Below are positions 7,821 to 16,783 of a stretch of DNA of 46,527 bases, in pieces. Below the pieces are notes generated by a model. It did no database searches. It saw only the letters and a list, made by a program, of their open reading frames with translations, and had not been told where the DNA came from. The stretch covers positions 1 through 46,527 of the IMG/VR virus record IMGVR_UViG_3300020020_000060. The stretch is one strand, 5' to 3'. Position 1 is the first letter of the stretch. Every line of letters begins with the position of its first letter. Both the position numbers and the translations under genes were made by a program. The stretch comes from a virus.

Positions 7821-8785
7821 TGAACTGATTTAACCAAAGGATTACACTCTATACAACAGTCATCCATCGCATCAAGTTCTATTCCTAAAACAGCCTCTTC
7901 TAAATGGATCTCATACTGAACCTGATAGTAATCTTTTAACTCGTTATACTTCGCTGCATCTGCCGTAACGTATTTATTTAACCTGTCAGCGTTTAACAAG
8001 TGAATTAAAAGTTGATTCCCCAAAAGGTAAAGCCATGCACTTGTAAAGACTTGTTTTTGATTACAAACAATTTGAGAGTAATCACAACCCGCATTGCCCA
8101 AAATACCCACTCCGTGAGCGTTACTTGTCGTTGTGGTGATCGCTGCCCCAGACTTCGTAGCCCCTTGAAAACTTGGATTGCAAGTATCACAAAACACATC
8201 AAGTAAAGCCTGACAAAAACATGAACTTACATTGCTCGTAATATCTGAGGAAAAACCGTCAATGTTTGTAAAGTCAAAACCTACAAATAACCTGTCTGAA
8301 ACAAAAGTTTGATTAACCTGGAAAGCATTTAAACCTTGTACCACGTCAACCGCTTCGGAATAAAGCTCTACATTCTGCCGGTTAAATATCTTTAAAGTAG
8401 AAGTACCAGCCGTATCGGAATAAAGGTAAACCGTTGATATTAGGAAAGCCTGAAAAGTGAAGTACTGATATTCAAAACCAAGAAGTAAACCACGATACTC
8501 AGCCGATCCAATTTCTGAAGTTCCCTCTTCCGGAATAAATTCAAACGTCTGCCTAAGTCTTTTAAGTTTATAGGTCTGACGAAGTTTCCCCATGATATCA
8601 GTCTGAAACCTTCTGGCTGAAATCTTATTAACGTCACTCCATACCCCTTTATGGGTCTTTTCCTCCCCGTCAGCGATGGCTCCAACAATCTCGGTATTTA
8701 TTCCCGGTAAGTTATTAATGTAAATACCGGACTCTGGAGTAGTGCCACAGTCCAAAATTCCAATATAGTTCCGTAAACATTCCAT
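7808..8785 (-). CDS. Cys-rich structural protein downstream of the capsid gene
   Basis: The 325-residue protein lacks signal and membrane segments. It has an N-terminal beta domain and two cysteine groups, CDTCNPS near residue 200 and DCCIECNPL near the C-terminus. A helical stretch around residues 255-300 (TSAWLYLLGNQLLIHLLNADRLNKY) resembles head-tail adaptor helices. Location between the major capsid and neck genes makes an adaptor/connector role the best guess. It is preceded by the terminator that follows the capsid gene. Confidence 0.45.
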   Translation of the reverse strand: MECLRNYIGILDCGTTPESGIYINNLPGINTEIVGAIADGEEKTHKGVWSDVNKISARRFQTDIMGKLRQTYKLKRLRQTFEFIPEEGTSEIGSAEYRGLLLGFEYQYFTFQAFLISTVYLYSDTAGTSTLKIFNRQNVELYSEAVDVVQGLNAFQVNQTFVSDRLFVGFDFTNIDGFSSDITSNVSSCFCQALLDVFCDTCNPSFQGATKSGAAITTTTSNAHGVGILGNAGCDYSQIVCNQKQVFTSAWLYLLGNQLLIHLLNADRLNKYVTADAAKYNELKDYYQVQYEIHLEEAVLGIELDAMDDCCIECNPLVKSVQWLP

Positions 8786-8791
8786 AGTATT

Positions 8792-8816
8792 AAAAAGGAG
8801 GGAATTTCACCCTCCT
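8792..8816 (-). terminator. intrinsic terminator after the major capsid gene
   Basis: On the minus strand a perfect seven-pair stem AGGAGGG/CCCTCCT with a TGAAATT loop is followed by five T. It lies 17 bases after the capsid stop codon and just before the start of the next gene at 8785, so it would allow high capsid expression with reduced read-through. Confidence 0.85.
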
Positions 8817-8832
8817 AATTTATATCGATGGG

Positions 8833-10002
8833 TTAGTAACCTGTTCCGTAAGCACTTTCATTTCCAACACAATCTTCACAATTGTTTGAAACTTCGTAAA
8901 GAAGCGTTCCGTTTGTCTGATAAAGTGGATCTCCCGCCGCATACTCATTTGTAGTATTTGGTTGAACCCAAAGCTGGAACTCTTTACTAAGAATCACCTG
9001 CCAGCCTCTGTTAACAGTCGTAGGAACTCCGTTTACATCAACCACCGTAGGACAGTCAATATATTTCATTTGAATGTCGAGTCTTAAATCCCTTAAACAC
9101 TCGTTCATGTCTGGACATCCTGTAAATTCATTTACAGGAAATGCAGCAGTAAAGAATATCGAACTTCCTTTTTGCCCGGCAAAAGGAGCAAGGTATTTGT
9201 TCCATCCTAAAAACTTGACCGAACCTTTAGCGAAAACACCAACCGAGTCGGTACCCCAAAGGTTTTGAGTATCTTTGTCATACCAAAAACTTGGTATTGG
9301 AAGTCTTGAAGCATCAATACCCGCTTGAGAAAGACCCTGAGCAGTTTTTATCATGTCGTAAGAAGCCATCAAACCACCGCCTACCATGCAAGGGTCTTCG
9401 CAAATTTCATTTTCTCTCAAATCGTTCATCATTTCAATAATACCATCAGTTAAATTAACTGTCTGACCATTACGAGCAATATTGATTGCTTTTGCAAACT
9501 CCGAATTAGTAGTCACGTTCTTTCCGAATTGTGTTGCCATTTCTGCAACTAATTCTTCATTGATGGCTTTTAAAAGGATGTTTGCGTGTTCCAAATAAAG
9601 CGAATAATGCTCTTGCATCATTGCTGTAGCAGGGAGTCCTACATTAATTGAACGTGATGCCTCATCGCAATAGAGTTGAATTTCAGCATCAGAAAGATAA
9701 AACGTTGTTTGCTTGTGCAACAAATTTGGGAGTGTCCATTCTGCTTTTGATGGTATCCTGTTTATGTCGCAATCGTCAGTATCCTGAACGTGTGCGAGTG
9801 TTGGACGTTGGCGGTAAACCACAGTTAACGTCTTTCTGTGAGAATTATTCTGAAAACCATCGTTGATAGGATTTACAGACGAATTCTGACAACAAAATAG
9901 CATCTTTAAAAAACCGGACACATGAATTTTACCTACCGCTGAGTTGCCGTTTGCAACTTCGGTAACCTGACGAACTATCGCCGGGCAGTAACCATTAGCC
10001 AT
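8833..10002 (-). CDS. major capsid protein
   Basis: The 389-residue product has the size and mixed alpha/beta character of a phage major capsid subunit, no signal peptide, and stands directly after the scaffold-like gene and before a strong terminator. Central helices (about residues 110-165, DAEIQLYCDEASRSINVG onward) fit a capsid spine helix region. The C-terminal tail ends with a CEDC pair and a Gly/Tyr-rich end. The identification depends on gene order (portal, MuF, scaffold, capsid) and length; no direct family alignment was possible. Confidence 0.7.
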   Translation of the reverse strand: MANGYCPAIVRQVTEVANGNSAVGKIHVSGFLKMLFCCQNSSVNPINDGFQNNSHRKTLTVVYRQRPTLAHVQDTDDCDINRIPSKAEWTLPNLLHKQTTFYLSDAEIQLYCDEASRSINVGLPATAMMQEHYSLYLEHANILLKAINEELVAEMATQFGKNVTTNSEFAKAINIARNGQTVNLTDGIIEMMNDLRENEICEDPCMVGGGLMASYDMIKTAQGLSQAGIDASRLPIPSFWYDKDTQNLWGTDSVGVFAKGSVKFLGWNKYLAPFAGQKGSSIFFTAAFPVNEFTGCPDMNECLRDLRLDIQMKYIDCPTVVDVNGVPTTVNRGWQVILSKEFQLWVQPNTTNEYAAGDPLYQTNGTLLYEVSNNCEDCVGNESAYGTGY

Positions 10003-10022
10003 ATAAAATTAGATTAGTAAGT

Positions 10023-10943
10023 TTAGATCATCTTCGTAGGCTCGGCCTCTAAGCCTTTCAGGCTTTCAGCCATTAATGCGGCTACGTTGATTTTGGACTT
10101 TTGACCTCCGGTAACTTGTGCCGGTTGTCCGTTTGTTTGAGCGGGTGCTCCAGTATTTTCGCTGTTAGGCGCAGATTGGACAAGGACTTTATGCTTCGCA
10201 AGTGTCTTATTAATGAAATCATCAACATTTAACTGGCGATTGCTTTCATCGAAATAATTTGAACCGTCCTGTTTTTGTAGTTTCAAATTACCGTTTTCTT
10301 CGAGTACGAATGTTGCGTTGCTATCTTGAAGTTCTTTATTTAGAAGTGTTTCTATGGTCGTAGTTCTTACCTCCCCAGGTAAGTTATCGTAAACCGTTTT
10401 AAGAGATCCGGTTTTACCATTCAGAATTAATCCTGTTCTGAATTTATTCATTTGCGCTTTACTTGTTTCGCCTTCCGTTTTACGGGCTTCTTTTTCTTGA
10501 CGTAACTTTTCATTTAGATCGTTTATAGTTTGATTCAGCGAGGTTTCAATTTCGGAAGGTTTCTTTGATGTTTTTGAACTTGTTTCGATGATTTCTTTAA
10601 CTTTCTTACCTAACAAACCAACCCTTTTTGTAGAGCTTTTTTCTTTATTCAATTCCGCTACTGTATCAGCATCAAGTCCGGCCTCAACATAAGCATCATC
10701 TAAACCCCTGTCAAGGTTACTCATAAACTCCCCGAAGTAATGCGATTTGATTGTAGGATGATTATTCTTAGCCTCGTTTAACGAGATCAAAGACTTATTA
10801 ATTCCCGTTGTAATTTCTGAAGCTATTTCGATTTTATTTAACTCAGTATGAGAAAGAAAATCAATCAAGCCTTGATCGTTAGAATCGAATCCAGCTTTTT
10901 CAGCTAAATCCTTAATGAAATTTGCAACGTTTATTTTTGCCAT
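10023..10943 (-). CDS. scaffolding-like coiled-coil protein
   Basis: The 306-residue product is strongly helical and charged, with a coiled coil at about residues 130-165 (ETSLNQTINDLNEKLRQEKE), a Pro/Gln/Gly-rich linker near 255-280, and a short basic-amphipathic C-terminal helix. This layout is typical of phage scaffolding proteins, whose C-terminal helix binds the capsid subunit. The pattern KINVA occurs at residue 3 and again near residue 285, so the two ends look like copies of one helix. It is immediately upstream of the capsid gene. Confidence 0.6.
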   Translation of the reverse strand: MAKINVANFIKDLAEKAGFDSNDQGLIDFLSHTELNKIEIASEITTGINKSLISLNEAKNNHPTIKSHYFGEFMSNLDRGLDDAYVEAGLDADTVAELNKEKSSTKRVGLLGKKVKEIIETSSKTSKKPSEIETSLNQTINDLNEKLRQEKEARKTEGETSKAQMNKFRTGLILNGKTGSLKTVYDNLPGEVRTTTIETLLNKELQDSNATFVLEENGNLKLQKQDGSNYFDESNRQLNVDDFINKTLAKHKVLVQSAPNSENTGAPAQTNGQPAQVTGGQKSKINVAALMAESLKGLEAEPTKMI

Positions 10944-10997
10944 TTATCTGGGTTTAGGTCTTGGACGTGGTTTCGGCCTTCCGCAACTTCCACACAT
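10944..10997 (-). CDS. possible 17-residue CxxC microprotein
   Basis: A short frame encodes MCGSCGRPKPRPRPKPR. It fills the gap between two structural genes exactly: the start lies two bases after the upstream stop and its TAA directly abuts the ATG of the scaffold gene. The composition (one CxxC pair and a basic Pro-Arg repeat) is non-random. Tight operon packing favours a real gene; it could instead be a translational coupler whose peptide does not matter. Too short for family assignment. Confidence 0.4.
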   Translation of the reverse strand: MCGSCGRPKPRPRPKPR

Positions 10998-10999
10998 AA

Positions 11000-11329
11000 T
11001 TAATTATTTTCGTTTTCTTCAATTACCTTCTTAGGTCTGCCACCTTTATTTTTGGTCATTGCCTTTAACTTAGCAAGCTGTTCAGGTGTAAACTCCCCAG
11101 TTTCTTTTACGGTTCCTTTCTGCACAAAATCACCCTCTTCAACAGTAATTTTCGCTTGTAAATGTTTGGGCTTTTTTGCCTGGTTACTTTCAACCACCCT
11201 CTTTGCTGTAAAAGGAAGGAAAACGGTTTTTATAACTACCCGTCCGTCATCACCGATAAGGGCGTTCATTCCGTCAATAGTCTGTGGAATTTCTACCCTT
11301 AAATGCTTTTTAGATAAAAGAAGTGACAT
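11000..11329 (-). CDS. small structural-region protein, unknown
   Basis: The ATG at 11329 is preferred to a TTG four codons earlier. The 109-residue product has a beta-rich first half (LRVEIPQTIDGMNALIG) and a helical, very basic tail with NKGGRPKKVIEENE. The GRPKK motif is an AT-hook-like basic patch. It sits between the MuF-like gene and scaffold gene, a position often used for small head proteins. No family recognised. Confidence 0.55.
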   Translation of the reverse strand: MSLLLSKKHLRVEIPQTIDGMNALIGDDGRVVIKTVFLPFTAKRVVESNQAKKPKHLQAKITVEEGDFVQKGTVKETGEFTPEQLAKLKAMTKNKGGRPKKVIEENENN

Positions 11330-11368
11330 ATTTTTTACCAAATATAATGAAAAATTGTAATTCCAAAA

Positions 11369-12310
11369 TTAGTTAATATTTTTCCACCTTTTGTAAGCGG
11401 CTGTTGCAAAAACCCTTTCCCTTATTTCTAAAGGTACTAATCTTTCAATAACCGGGAAGATGGCGTGTCCACACCGATAGCCGCCAGCTCTCACAAAAAA
11501 GTTTTCAGGGTTTGTGTCCGGTATCATTCCATGTGGTAAACCAGTTTTCTCATAAATAGGGACTTTCTTTTGTCCTTCTTCATCGGAGTAATATAAATCT
11601 TTTGCCTTTAATAAATCGGGTACTTCTGAAATGTGAAAGAATTTACGATCTGTCATCGCATCGCAAAAATGCCTTGTTGTTAAAATATCCTTACCCTGAT
11701 ACCTAAACCAATCGTAACCCAAGTCTCCCGAAATAGTATTCATGTACTGCCTTGAATATTGGTTAACCGCATCAGTAGTTATCTGACTAACATACTTTTC
11801 CAGAACTCCAGGCGTTTCGGTTGTTAAAATATACTCCCTTAATTGAGCCGCTAAATCTGAATACTTAACTCCTGTGGTAACGTTTTGCTTTAAAAGTTCT
11901 GCTATCTTATCGGAAACATTAACTCCTATTCCCGCCTCGGTTAATTGGTTAATAGTATCGGTTATCGTTTGTTTTTTAATTTCCTTGACTACTTTAGGAG
12001 GGGTAAATTTCTTTTCTACTTCTTTGAAATAATCATTCTGGAAAGTGGTTACATCGTTGAAAACTTTTAAAAACTCTTTTACTTCACCTTTGTAAGCATC
12101 GGTAAGAATGATTTTTTTAAGACGGTTTTTAATAGTATTTAGTAAACGAATATTCTTAACCGTGTTAGTTATCCTTTTGTTCCTTGTGTCGAACTTTTTT
12201 ATTTGGTCTAAAACTTCAGCAAGTATCTCTTTTTGAATCTTAGGCAAAGAATCGTTGAAGCCATTTACAGCGTCATCAATGGTTTCTATAAGTTTATTGT
12301 AATCCGCCAT
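11369..12310 (-). CDS. MuF-like minor head protein
   Basis: The 313-residue protein is helical in its first half. The second half has the pattern of SPP1 gp7 / Mu gpF minor head proteins: TDAVNQYSRQYMNTI, then YDWFRYQGKDILTTRHFC, then GYRCGHAIFPV near the C-terminus with conserved Cys and His. These proteins bind the portal and are packaged in or ejected from the head. It starts 17 bases inside the end of the portal-like gene, the usual neighbour of MuF proteins. Confidence 0.75.
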   Translation of the reverse strand: MADYNKLIETIDDAVNGFNDSLPKIQKEILAEVLDQIKKFDTRNKRITNTVKNIRLLNTIKNRLKKIILTDAYKGEVKEFLKVFNDVTTFQNDYFKEVEKKFTPPKVVKEIKKQTITDTINQLTEAGIGVNVSDKIAELLKQNVTTGVKYSDLAAQLREYILTTETPGVLEKYVSQITTDAVNQYSRQYMNTISGDLGYDWFRYQGKDILTTRHFCDAMTDRKFFHISEVPDLLKAKDLYYSDEEGQKKVPIYEKTGLPHGMIPDTNPENFFVRAGGYRCGHAIFPVIERLVPLEIRERVFATAAYKRWKNIN

Positions 12311-14084
12311 TGCCTATTTGTGTTGGGGGAACTTCTTCTATCTCCTCTACCATTTCAGTATTTAACTGCCCGTTCATTGTGTTCTTAGTGGTTATTTCTT
12401 TTACATAAACCATTAGTTTTTCTTTCTGTTGTTTCGCATCCAAAGTCAGAAAGTTTTCATCTTCAGCAATAGCCTTTTCAACGAATGAATTTATATTACA
12501 AGACAGAATATAATCTTCCTGACTAATACCGTTATTCGATAAACGCATTCCTTTATCGTCTTCGGAAATATTAGCCAACGGATCTAAAGTAAGAATAACA
12601 GAAAGTTTTCTTTGAACTTCCGGTTTACCTGCAAACTTTTTATTTGCGTATTCAATTTCCATTTCATTAATTATCGCAGGGTTTAGTTTATTCGTTTTTG
12701 CGTTCTTTAATTCCTCTTCGTCAATCTTAATGGAAAAAATATCAAAATGCTGCGGGACTGTTATTTCCGGTTGCAACTCTTCAATCTCTTCCTCACTATG
12801 TTGAACGCCAAACCTAAGAACAGAAATATTATAAGCTATCTGCTCCATTGAATTAACCAAATCTTCCGCAACAGAGTGAACGAAATTACTTGCCTCGTCC
12901 CTATCAACCCCTTTCGCCAGCCCTGATTCAGCCAAAGGAACCTCAGCCAAAAACTGCATATTAATCGCAGCCAAAGCATTAAAAATATGCTTCTCTACCC
13001 TCTTATCTTGAAGTTCTACGATTTCAACAGGCTTTTCCACATAACCCACCGGAGGAATAGCCATCTGTTGCCCTATTTCAGCCGGTTTAACGAGTACTTT
13101 AGAATATGGACTTACTACATACCCTGAAACACAGGAGGGGTTATTACAAGAGCTGAAGCCCGTAGGATCGCCCTGATTAGTAATCTTTCCCGTACCGTGA
13201 CAAGTACCGCATTCAGCCGTTGCCATTTCCCACCTTTCGGGGAAGATGTTCATAATAACCGCAGCTTGCAAATCTGAATACTCCCTTACTGCCTCATCAA
13301 GTTCTGGAAGCATTCCCGAAATTTTACTTTCGTATAAAAGCTCCCCGTCTAAAGATTTAATTAAAACCCCTCCCAACTTCCAAGCCGGTAAGTAACCTAT
13401 TTCATGGTCAATCTCGCTCACTAATTTAAAATCCCGCCTAACGTTGTATTGGTCGTATTTTAAGTACTGAGTAGTTGTTAAGATATAATACGAGTCCCCT
13501 GTATGTTCTGTCCCCTGATCGTCTCTAAAAGTTGTTCCTAAAGGATTTTTAAGTATCACAAAATCTTCAGACTTAAAAAATACCACTAAGCATGAATTAA
13601 AAATCTCCGCAATCGGTTCTTTAAATTCGGTTTCTTCTTTCGCCTCCCCTGGAAAGACAGCACAAACCGCATTCGGATCTATAAGATATTCCCTTAACCA
13701 AACATCGAACATATATTTCTCTAACGTCTCAAACTTCGGATAATAAGCAGTTAAATAATCTTCCAGAGTTTCCCCTTCAGGAATTTTAAAACTTGTTTCA
13801 TTAAACTTTACCGACCAATCAGATGACCTTCTTATTTTTTGAAGTGAAGAAAATACTTTATTAAAACTTGGTTTTGTTTTTGGTTGCCAAATAGTCTCCC
13901 TGTACTTAAATACTTCCGTACTCTCGTTAGGTCTTGCCTGAGAAATAATTTTCCCCGGAAACTGTCCATCCGCATGGATGCGGAAATCTGTCTCAAATTC
14001 CTTTGACTTCTCTCCTATCTCTGACTTATAAGAAGGGTCAAAGTAGTAAGCAAGTTCCTCAGGAGTAAAAATTGTCTTAGGCAT
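12294..14084 (-). CDS. portal protein
   Basis: The 596-residue protein is the right length for a portal subunit, starts immediately upstream of the MuF-like gene and precedes scaffold and capsid genes. It has a mixed N-terminal half with aromatic-rich strands, followed by a long helical region (residues about 350-430) that fits the portal stem and wing. Inserted near residues 293-325 is a cysteine module, CGTCHGTG ... CNNPSC, like the zinc centre of DnaJ; this is unusual in portals. The call rests on order and length. Confidence 0.65.
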   Translation of the reverse strand: MPKTIFTPEELAYYFDPSYKSEIGEKSKEFETDFRIHADGQFPGKIISQARPNESTEVFKYRETIWQPKTKPSFNKVFSSLQKIRRSSDWSVKFNETSFKIPEGETLEDYLTAYYPKFETLEKYMFDVWLREYLIDPNAVCAVFPGEAKEETEFKEPIAEIFNSCLVVFFKSEDFVILKNPLGTTFRDDQGTEHTGDSYYILTTTQYLKYDQYNVRRDFKLVSEIDHEIGYLPAWKLGGVLIKSLDGELLYESKISGMLPELDEAVREYSDLQAAVIMNIFPERWEMATAECGTCHGTGKITNQGDPTGFSSCNNPSCVSGYVVSPYSKVLVKPAEIGQQMAIPPVGYVEKPVEIVELQDKRVEKHIFNALAAINMQFLAEVPLAESGLAKGVDRDEASNFVHSVAEDLVNSMEQIAYNISVLRFGVQHSEEEIEELQPEITVPQHFDIFSIKIDEEELKNAKTNKLNPAIINEMEIEYANKKFAGKPEVQRKLSVILTLDPLANISEDDKGMRLSNNGISQEDYILSCNINSFVEKAIAEDENFLTLDAKQQKEKLMVYVKEITTKNTMNGQLNTEMVEEIEEVPPTQIGNGGLQ

Positions 14085-14085
14085 T

Positions 14086-14946
14086 TTACATTAATTTTCT
14101 TTCTTCAATTACTCTCTTTTTTGGCTGTAAGGTAAATAAAAATTGCAGCCCTAATTTATAACAAGCAGCACTCGCCAACCGATTATATAACTTAACACAA
14201 TAAGCAGTCACGTTATTCCCCCCGGTACTCATTAACCAAAACTTCTCAAACAAACCTGAATCTTTTTTACTTTGGTTCTTATGAATCCTGTCCCAAAAAC
14301 ATGGTTGCCATTTATACAAATGAGGTTCAATTCCATGAAGTGAACAGGCTATATTTAACGGAAGTTCATCGGGAACAACACCCCCGAATTTCATAACCTG
14401 AATTTGCGGATCGTGGAAAATAGCTTGTGCATTTTTAAACATGGCTATTATCCTTTCTGTCTTTTTAAACCACATCACCTCAGACCTGAATTGATACATC
14501 TTTTCTATGGGGTAAACTTTTCTGATTTCGTCAACGCTTGCCCACATAAAATAGTCAGTCCTTAGTTGATTATCTGCCCCATCAATAAAACCTTCACTTA
14601 TAGCTGAGAACTCAAAGTTTTCTAATTCTTTAAAAAGTTCTTCCGCTTTTCTTTTTTGGAACCAAAGATTATCGGCATCAATCATTAAAGTATTATCAAA
14701 AGGAGTGTGATCTATTGCCCAAAGTTTTGTTCCTACTGAAAAATCTTCAGGTATCTCTTTAATAATATCGAAGACTTCTTTTTGATACTCGGAAAGGTGA
14801 GATAGTCCCCGTCCTGAATGAAGTACACAAATAGGAGTTTCTTTATTCGCCGCTTTAACACTTACTGCAAGATTATACCCCATCCGACCATAATACGGAT
14901 GTCTGCAACACACAATTAAAATCCCGGTATTTTTTATATCTGTCAT
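14086..14946 (-). CDS. GT-A glycosyltransferase-like protein
   Basis: The 286-residue protein begins with a Rossmann-type strand (GILIVCCRHPYYGRMGYN) and contains the metal-binding DxD-type motif in MIDADNLWF (about residue 96), with later acidic/aromatic patches, as in nucleotide-sugar-dependent GT-A enzymes. No signal peptide is present, so it would act in the cytoplasm on nucleotide sugars. It is isolated from the main glycan island, sitting between a fibronectin-type tail protein and the portal gene, which suggests that it modifies a virion protein. The start overlaps the upstream stop by ATGA. Confidence 0.6.
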   Translation of the reverse strand: MTDIKNTGILIVCCRHPYYGRMGYNLAVSVKAANKETPICVLHSGRGLSHLSEYQKEVFDIIKEIPEDFSVGTKLWAIDHTPFDNTLMIDADNLWFQKRKAEELFKELENFEFSAISEGFIDGADNQLRTDYFMWASVDEIRKVYPIEKMYQFRSEVMWFKKTERIIAMFKNAQAIFHDPQIQVMKFGGVVPDELPLNIACSLHGIEPHLYKWQPCFWDRIHKNQSKKDSGLFEKFWLMSTGGNNVTAYCVKLYNRLASAACYKLGLQFLFTLQPKKRVIEERKLM

Positions 14947-16229
14947 GGAGTTAAAAATATTTGATATTCTAAAAGATCGCTTCCTGTTGCAGTCGCTGGC
15001 ACAGGTAACATTGAAGGGTCAATTGTTGCAGTCGTAGGCGAAGCAGCCGTTGCCCCCGGTACTAATTGTTCAGCCGTTGACATTCCCGCCGGAATAATTA
15101 CGCTAAATGGATAATCCGCATCAGGCGTACTGAACACATGAATCGTTCCGGTAATTTCTAAGTCTTCATCAAGTGTAACCGCTCCCGGTGTGATTATCGT
15201 TGCTCTAACAATCCAATCGCTGAAAGCTCCGTGTGGGTCTTCGATTGCCTCAACTTGTACAACCATGTTTTCAAGACCGCAAATAGATTCAATATTTGAG
15301 TGAATGTATGCGCTGAAATACTCAGTTGCTAAATCGCAAACCGCCCTGACGTAAAATCTATACTCTTGGTCGCAATCAAGTGCGTTTATATTTACAAATA
15401 AGTCCGTAGTCGTTCCGCTTGCAATCGGGAACCCTCCAGGCCAATCCAAAAGCATCCATTCGTAGCCGTCAGCCGGAGGCCCGCCCGAAGGTTCGTCCCA
15501 TTCAGCCCGAATCTCAACAGGGAAAGAAGAAGGGTCGACAACGGAAAGAATTAAATTATCAGGAGCCTCGCATAAAGGAGTCAACGAACCTTCAATTGTA
15601 GCTGTCACATCTGCTGTCTCCTCTAATTCACCGCAGACAACTTTATAAGTAAACAAAGATTTATCAGGAACCGAAGCCAAAGGAGTTTTTAAAGTAAACG
15701 AAACCACTCCCGCCTGACTTATTGAAATTGAATCAATGTAATCAGTATCGTAACTAAAAATAGAAAACACCGGATCTGAACAACAAATGCCATCGTTTTC
15801 CGCTACGTTGACTTCATTAACTGATCCTTCTTCAAGTGTTCCTAATTCGTCATCGAAAAGAGTCAGGTAATTAGTTTCCTCACAAATATCACAACGGTTC
15901 GACCTCGCCACAAAAGCCTCTTCAAATGCTTTAAAAGCCGCCGGAGCAAAAGGATAATCTAAGAAATCTGACCAATCAATGTCATAAGCCCCTACAAGTT
16001 TAACCGATCCTGTGTATTTATCTGATTCAATATTCACTTCGTCGTGTCTTAAAGCAATCGAAAGTCTTTCGTGTAAAGGGGAAGGCATCCAATCCGTTTT
16101 TCCGTCCATTACTTTACTCACGATTGCTTTTAACACAACTCTTCGCCCGTTACCTTTTAGATAAACGTCCTCTTCCGCAGGGTATTGCGGTTTAGATAAG
16201 TAAAACGGTAAACGAACTCTGTTAAGCAT
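14943..16229 (-). CDS. distal tail/fibre-type protein with fibronectin III-like domain
   Basis: The 428-residue protein has an N-terminal beta domain, a CDICEE pair near residue 112, and a fibronectin III-type segment at about residues 218-305 (NLILSVVDPSSFPVEIRAEW and YRFYVRAVC). A final beta domain follows. Such Ig/FN3 modules are common on distal tail and receptor-binding proteins. It belongs to the tail gene group downstream of the tape measure. Exact position in the virion is not shown by the sequence. Confidence 0.55.
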   Translation of the reverse strand: MLNRVRLPFYLSKPQYPAEEDVYLKGNGRRVVLKAIVSKVMDGKTDWMPSPLHERLSIALRHDEVNIESDKYTGSVKLVGAYDIDWSDFLDYPFAPAAFKAFEEAFVARSNRCDICEETNYLTLFDDELGTLEEGSVNEVNVAENDGICCSDPVFSIFSYDTDYIDSISISQAGVVSFTLKTPLASVPDKSLFTYKVVCGELEETADVTATIEGSLTPLCEAPDNLILSVVDPSSFPVEIRAEWDEPSGGPPADGYEWMLLDWPGGFPIASGTTTDLFVNINALDCDQEYRFYVRAVCDLATEYFSAYIHSNIESICGLENMVVQVEAIEDPHGAFSDWIVRATIITPGAVTLDEDLEITGTIHVFSTPDADYPFSVIIPAGMSTAEQLVPGATAASPTTATIDPSMLPVPATATGSDLLEYQIFLTP

Positions 16230-16238
16230 AATTAATTT

Positions 16239-16772
16239 TTATAAATCAACTACTACATAATAAACAGTTACTTTTAATGTGTTAGCTGCGTTACCTCCTC
16301 CGTAAGGAGTTCCCCCGTTCCAATTATCCAATATTGTTAATGCAGCATTTGATAAAATTGTAACATCTCTGGGGTCAGCCGTAAATACTTGCCCGCCAAA
16401 AGTAGCAATCCCACTAACAAAACTCAATGGCAATGCAAAAAATCCAACCCTAACTTCACCGCTTGATAGTAGTGTAGTTGCGCCAAGTGGACAAGAAACA
16501 GAATCCCCGCCAACTTGTAAATCAAAACCGGAATCTGTTAAATCCGTATATGCACCTGCGGTAGTATCACAAACTACGATACAGGATATTGGTACAATAA
16601 TCTTATTAACTCCGGGAGCAGCCACAATTTGAATTGGGTCAGTAGGCAAAGCCTTTATCTGTGCATCTGTTAATTCAACTGTTGCCGATAACAATGATCC
16701 ACCACCGGGGGAAGGTGAATTTTCTGAAATCCACCTTCTTATTGTTTCTTCATCAACAAATCTTGCTCCCAT
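16239..16772 (-). CDS. small virion protein, tail region
   Basis: The ATG at 16772 is chosen since the upstream extension would overlap the preceding gene by 124 bases and has no structural-protein character. The 177-residue protein starts with a helix (VDEETIRRWISE), a Gly/Pro linker, and then a beta-rich body opened by ATVELTDAQIKALPTDP. That phrase is frequent in small phage virion proteins that decorate tails or capsids. The C-terminus is all beta. Function inferred from position among distal tail genes. Confidence 0.5.
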   Translation of the reverse strand: MGARFVDEETIRRWISENSPSPGGGSLLSATVELTDAQIKALPTDPIQIVAAPGVNKIIVPISCIVVCDTTAGAYTDLTDSGFDLQVGGDSVSCPLGATTLLSSGEVRVGFFALPLSFVSGIATFGGQVFTADPRDVTILSNAALTILDNWNGGTPYGGGNAANTLKVTVYYVVVDL

Positions 16773-16783
16773 AATTTTAAGTT

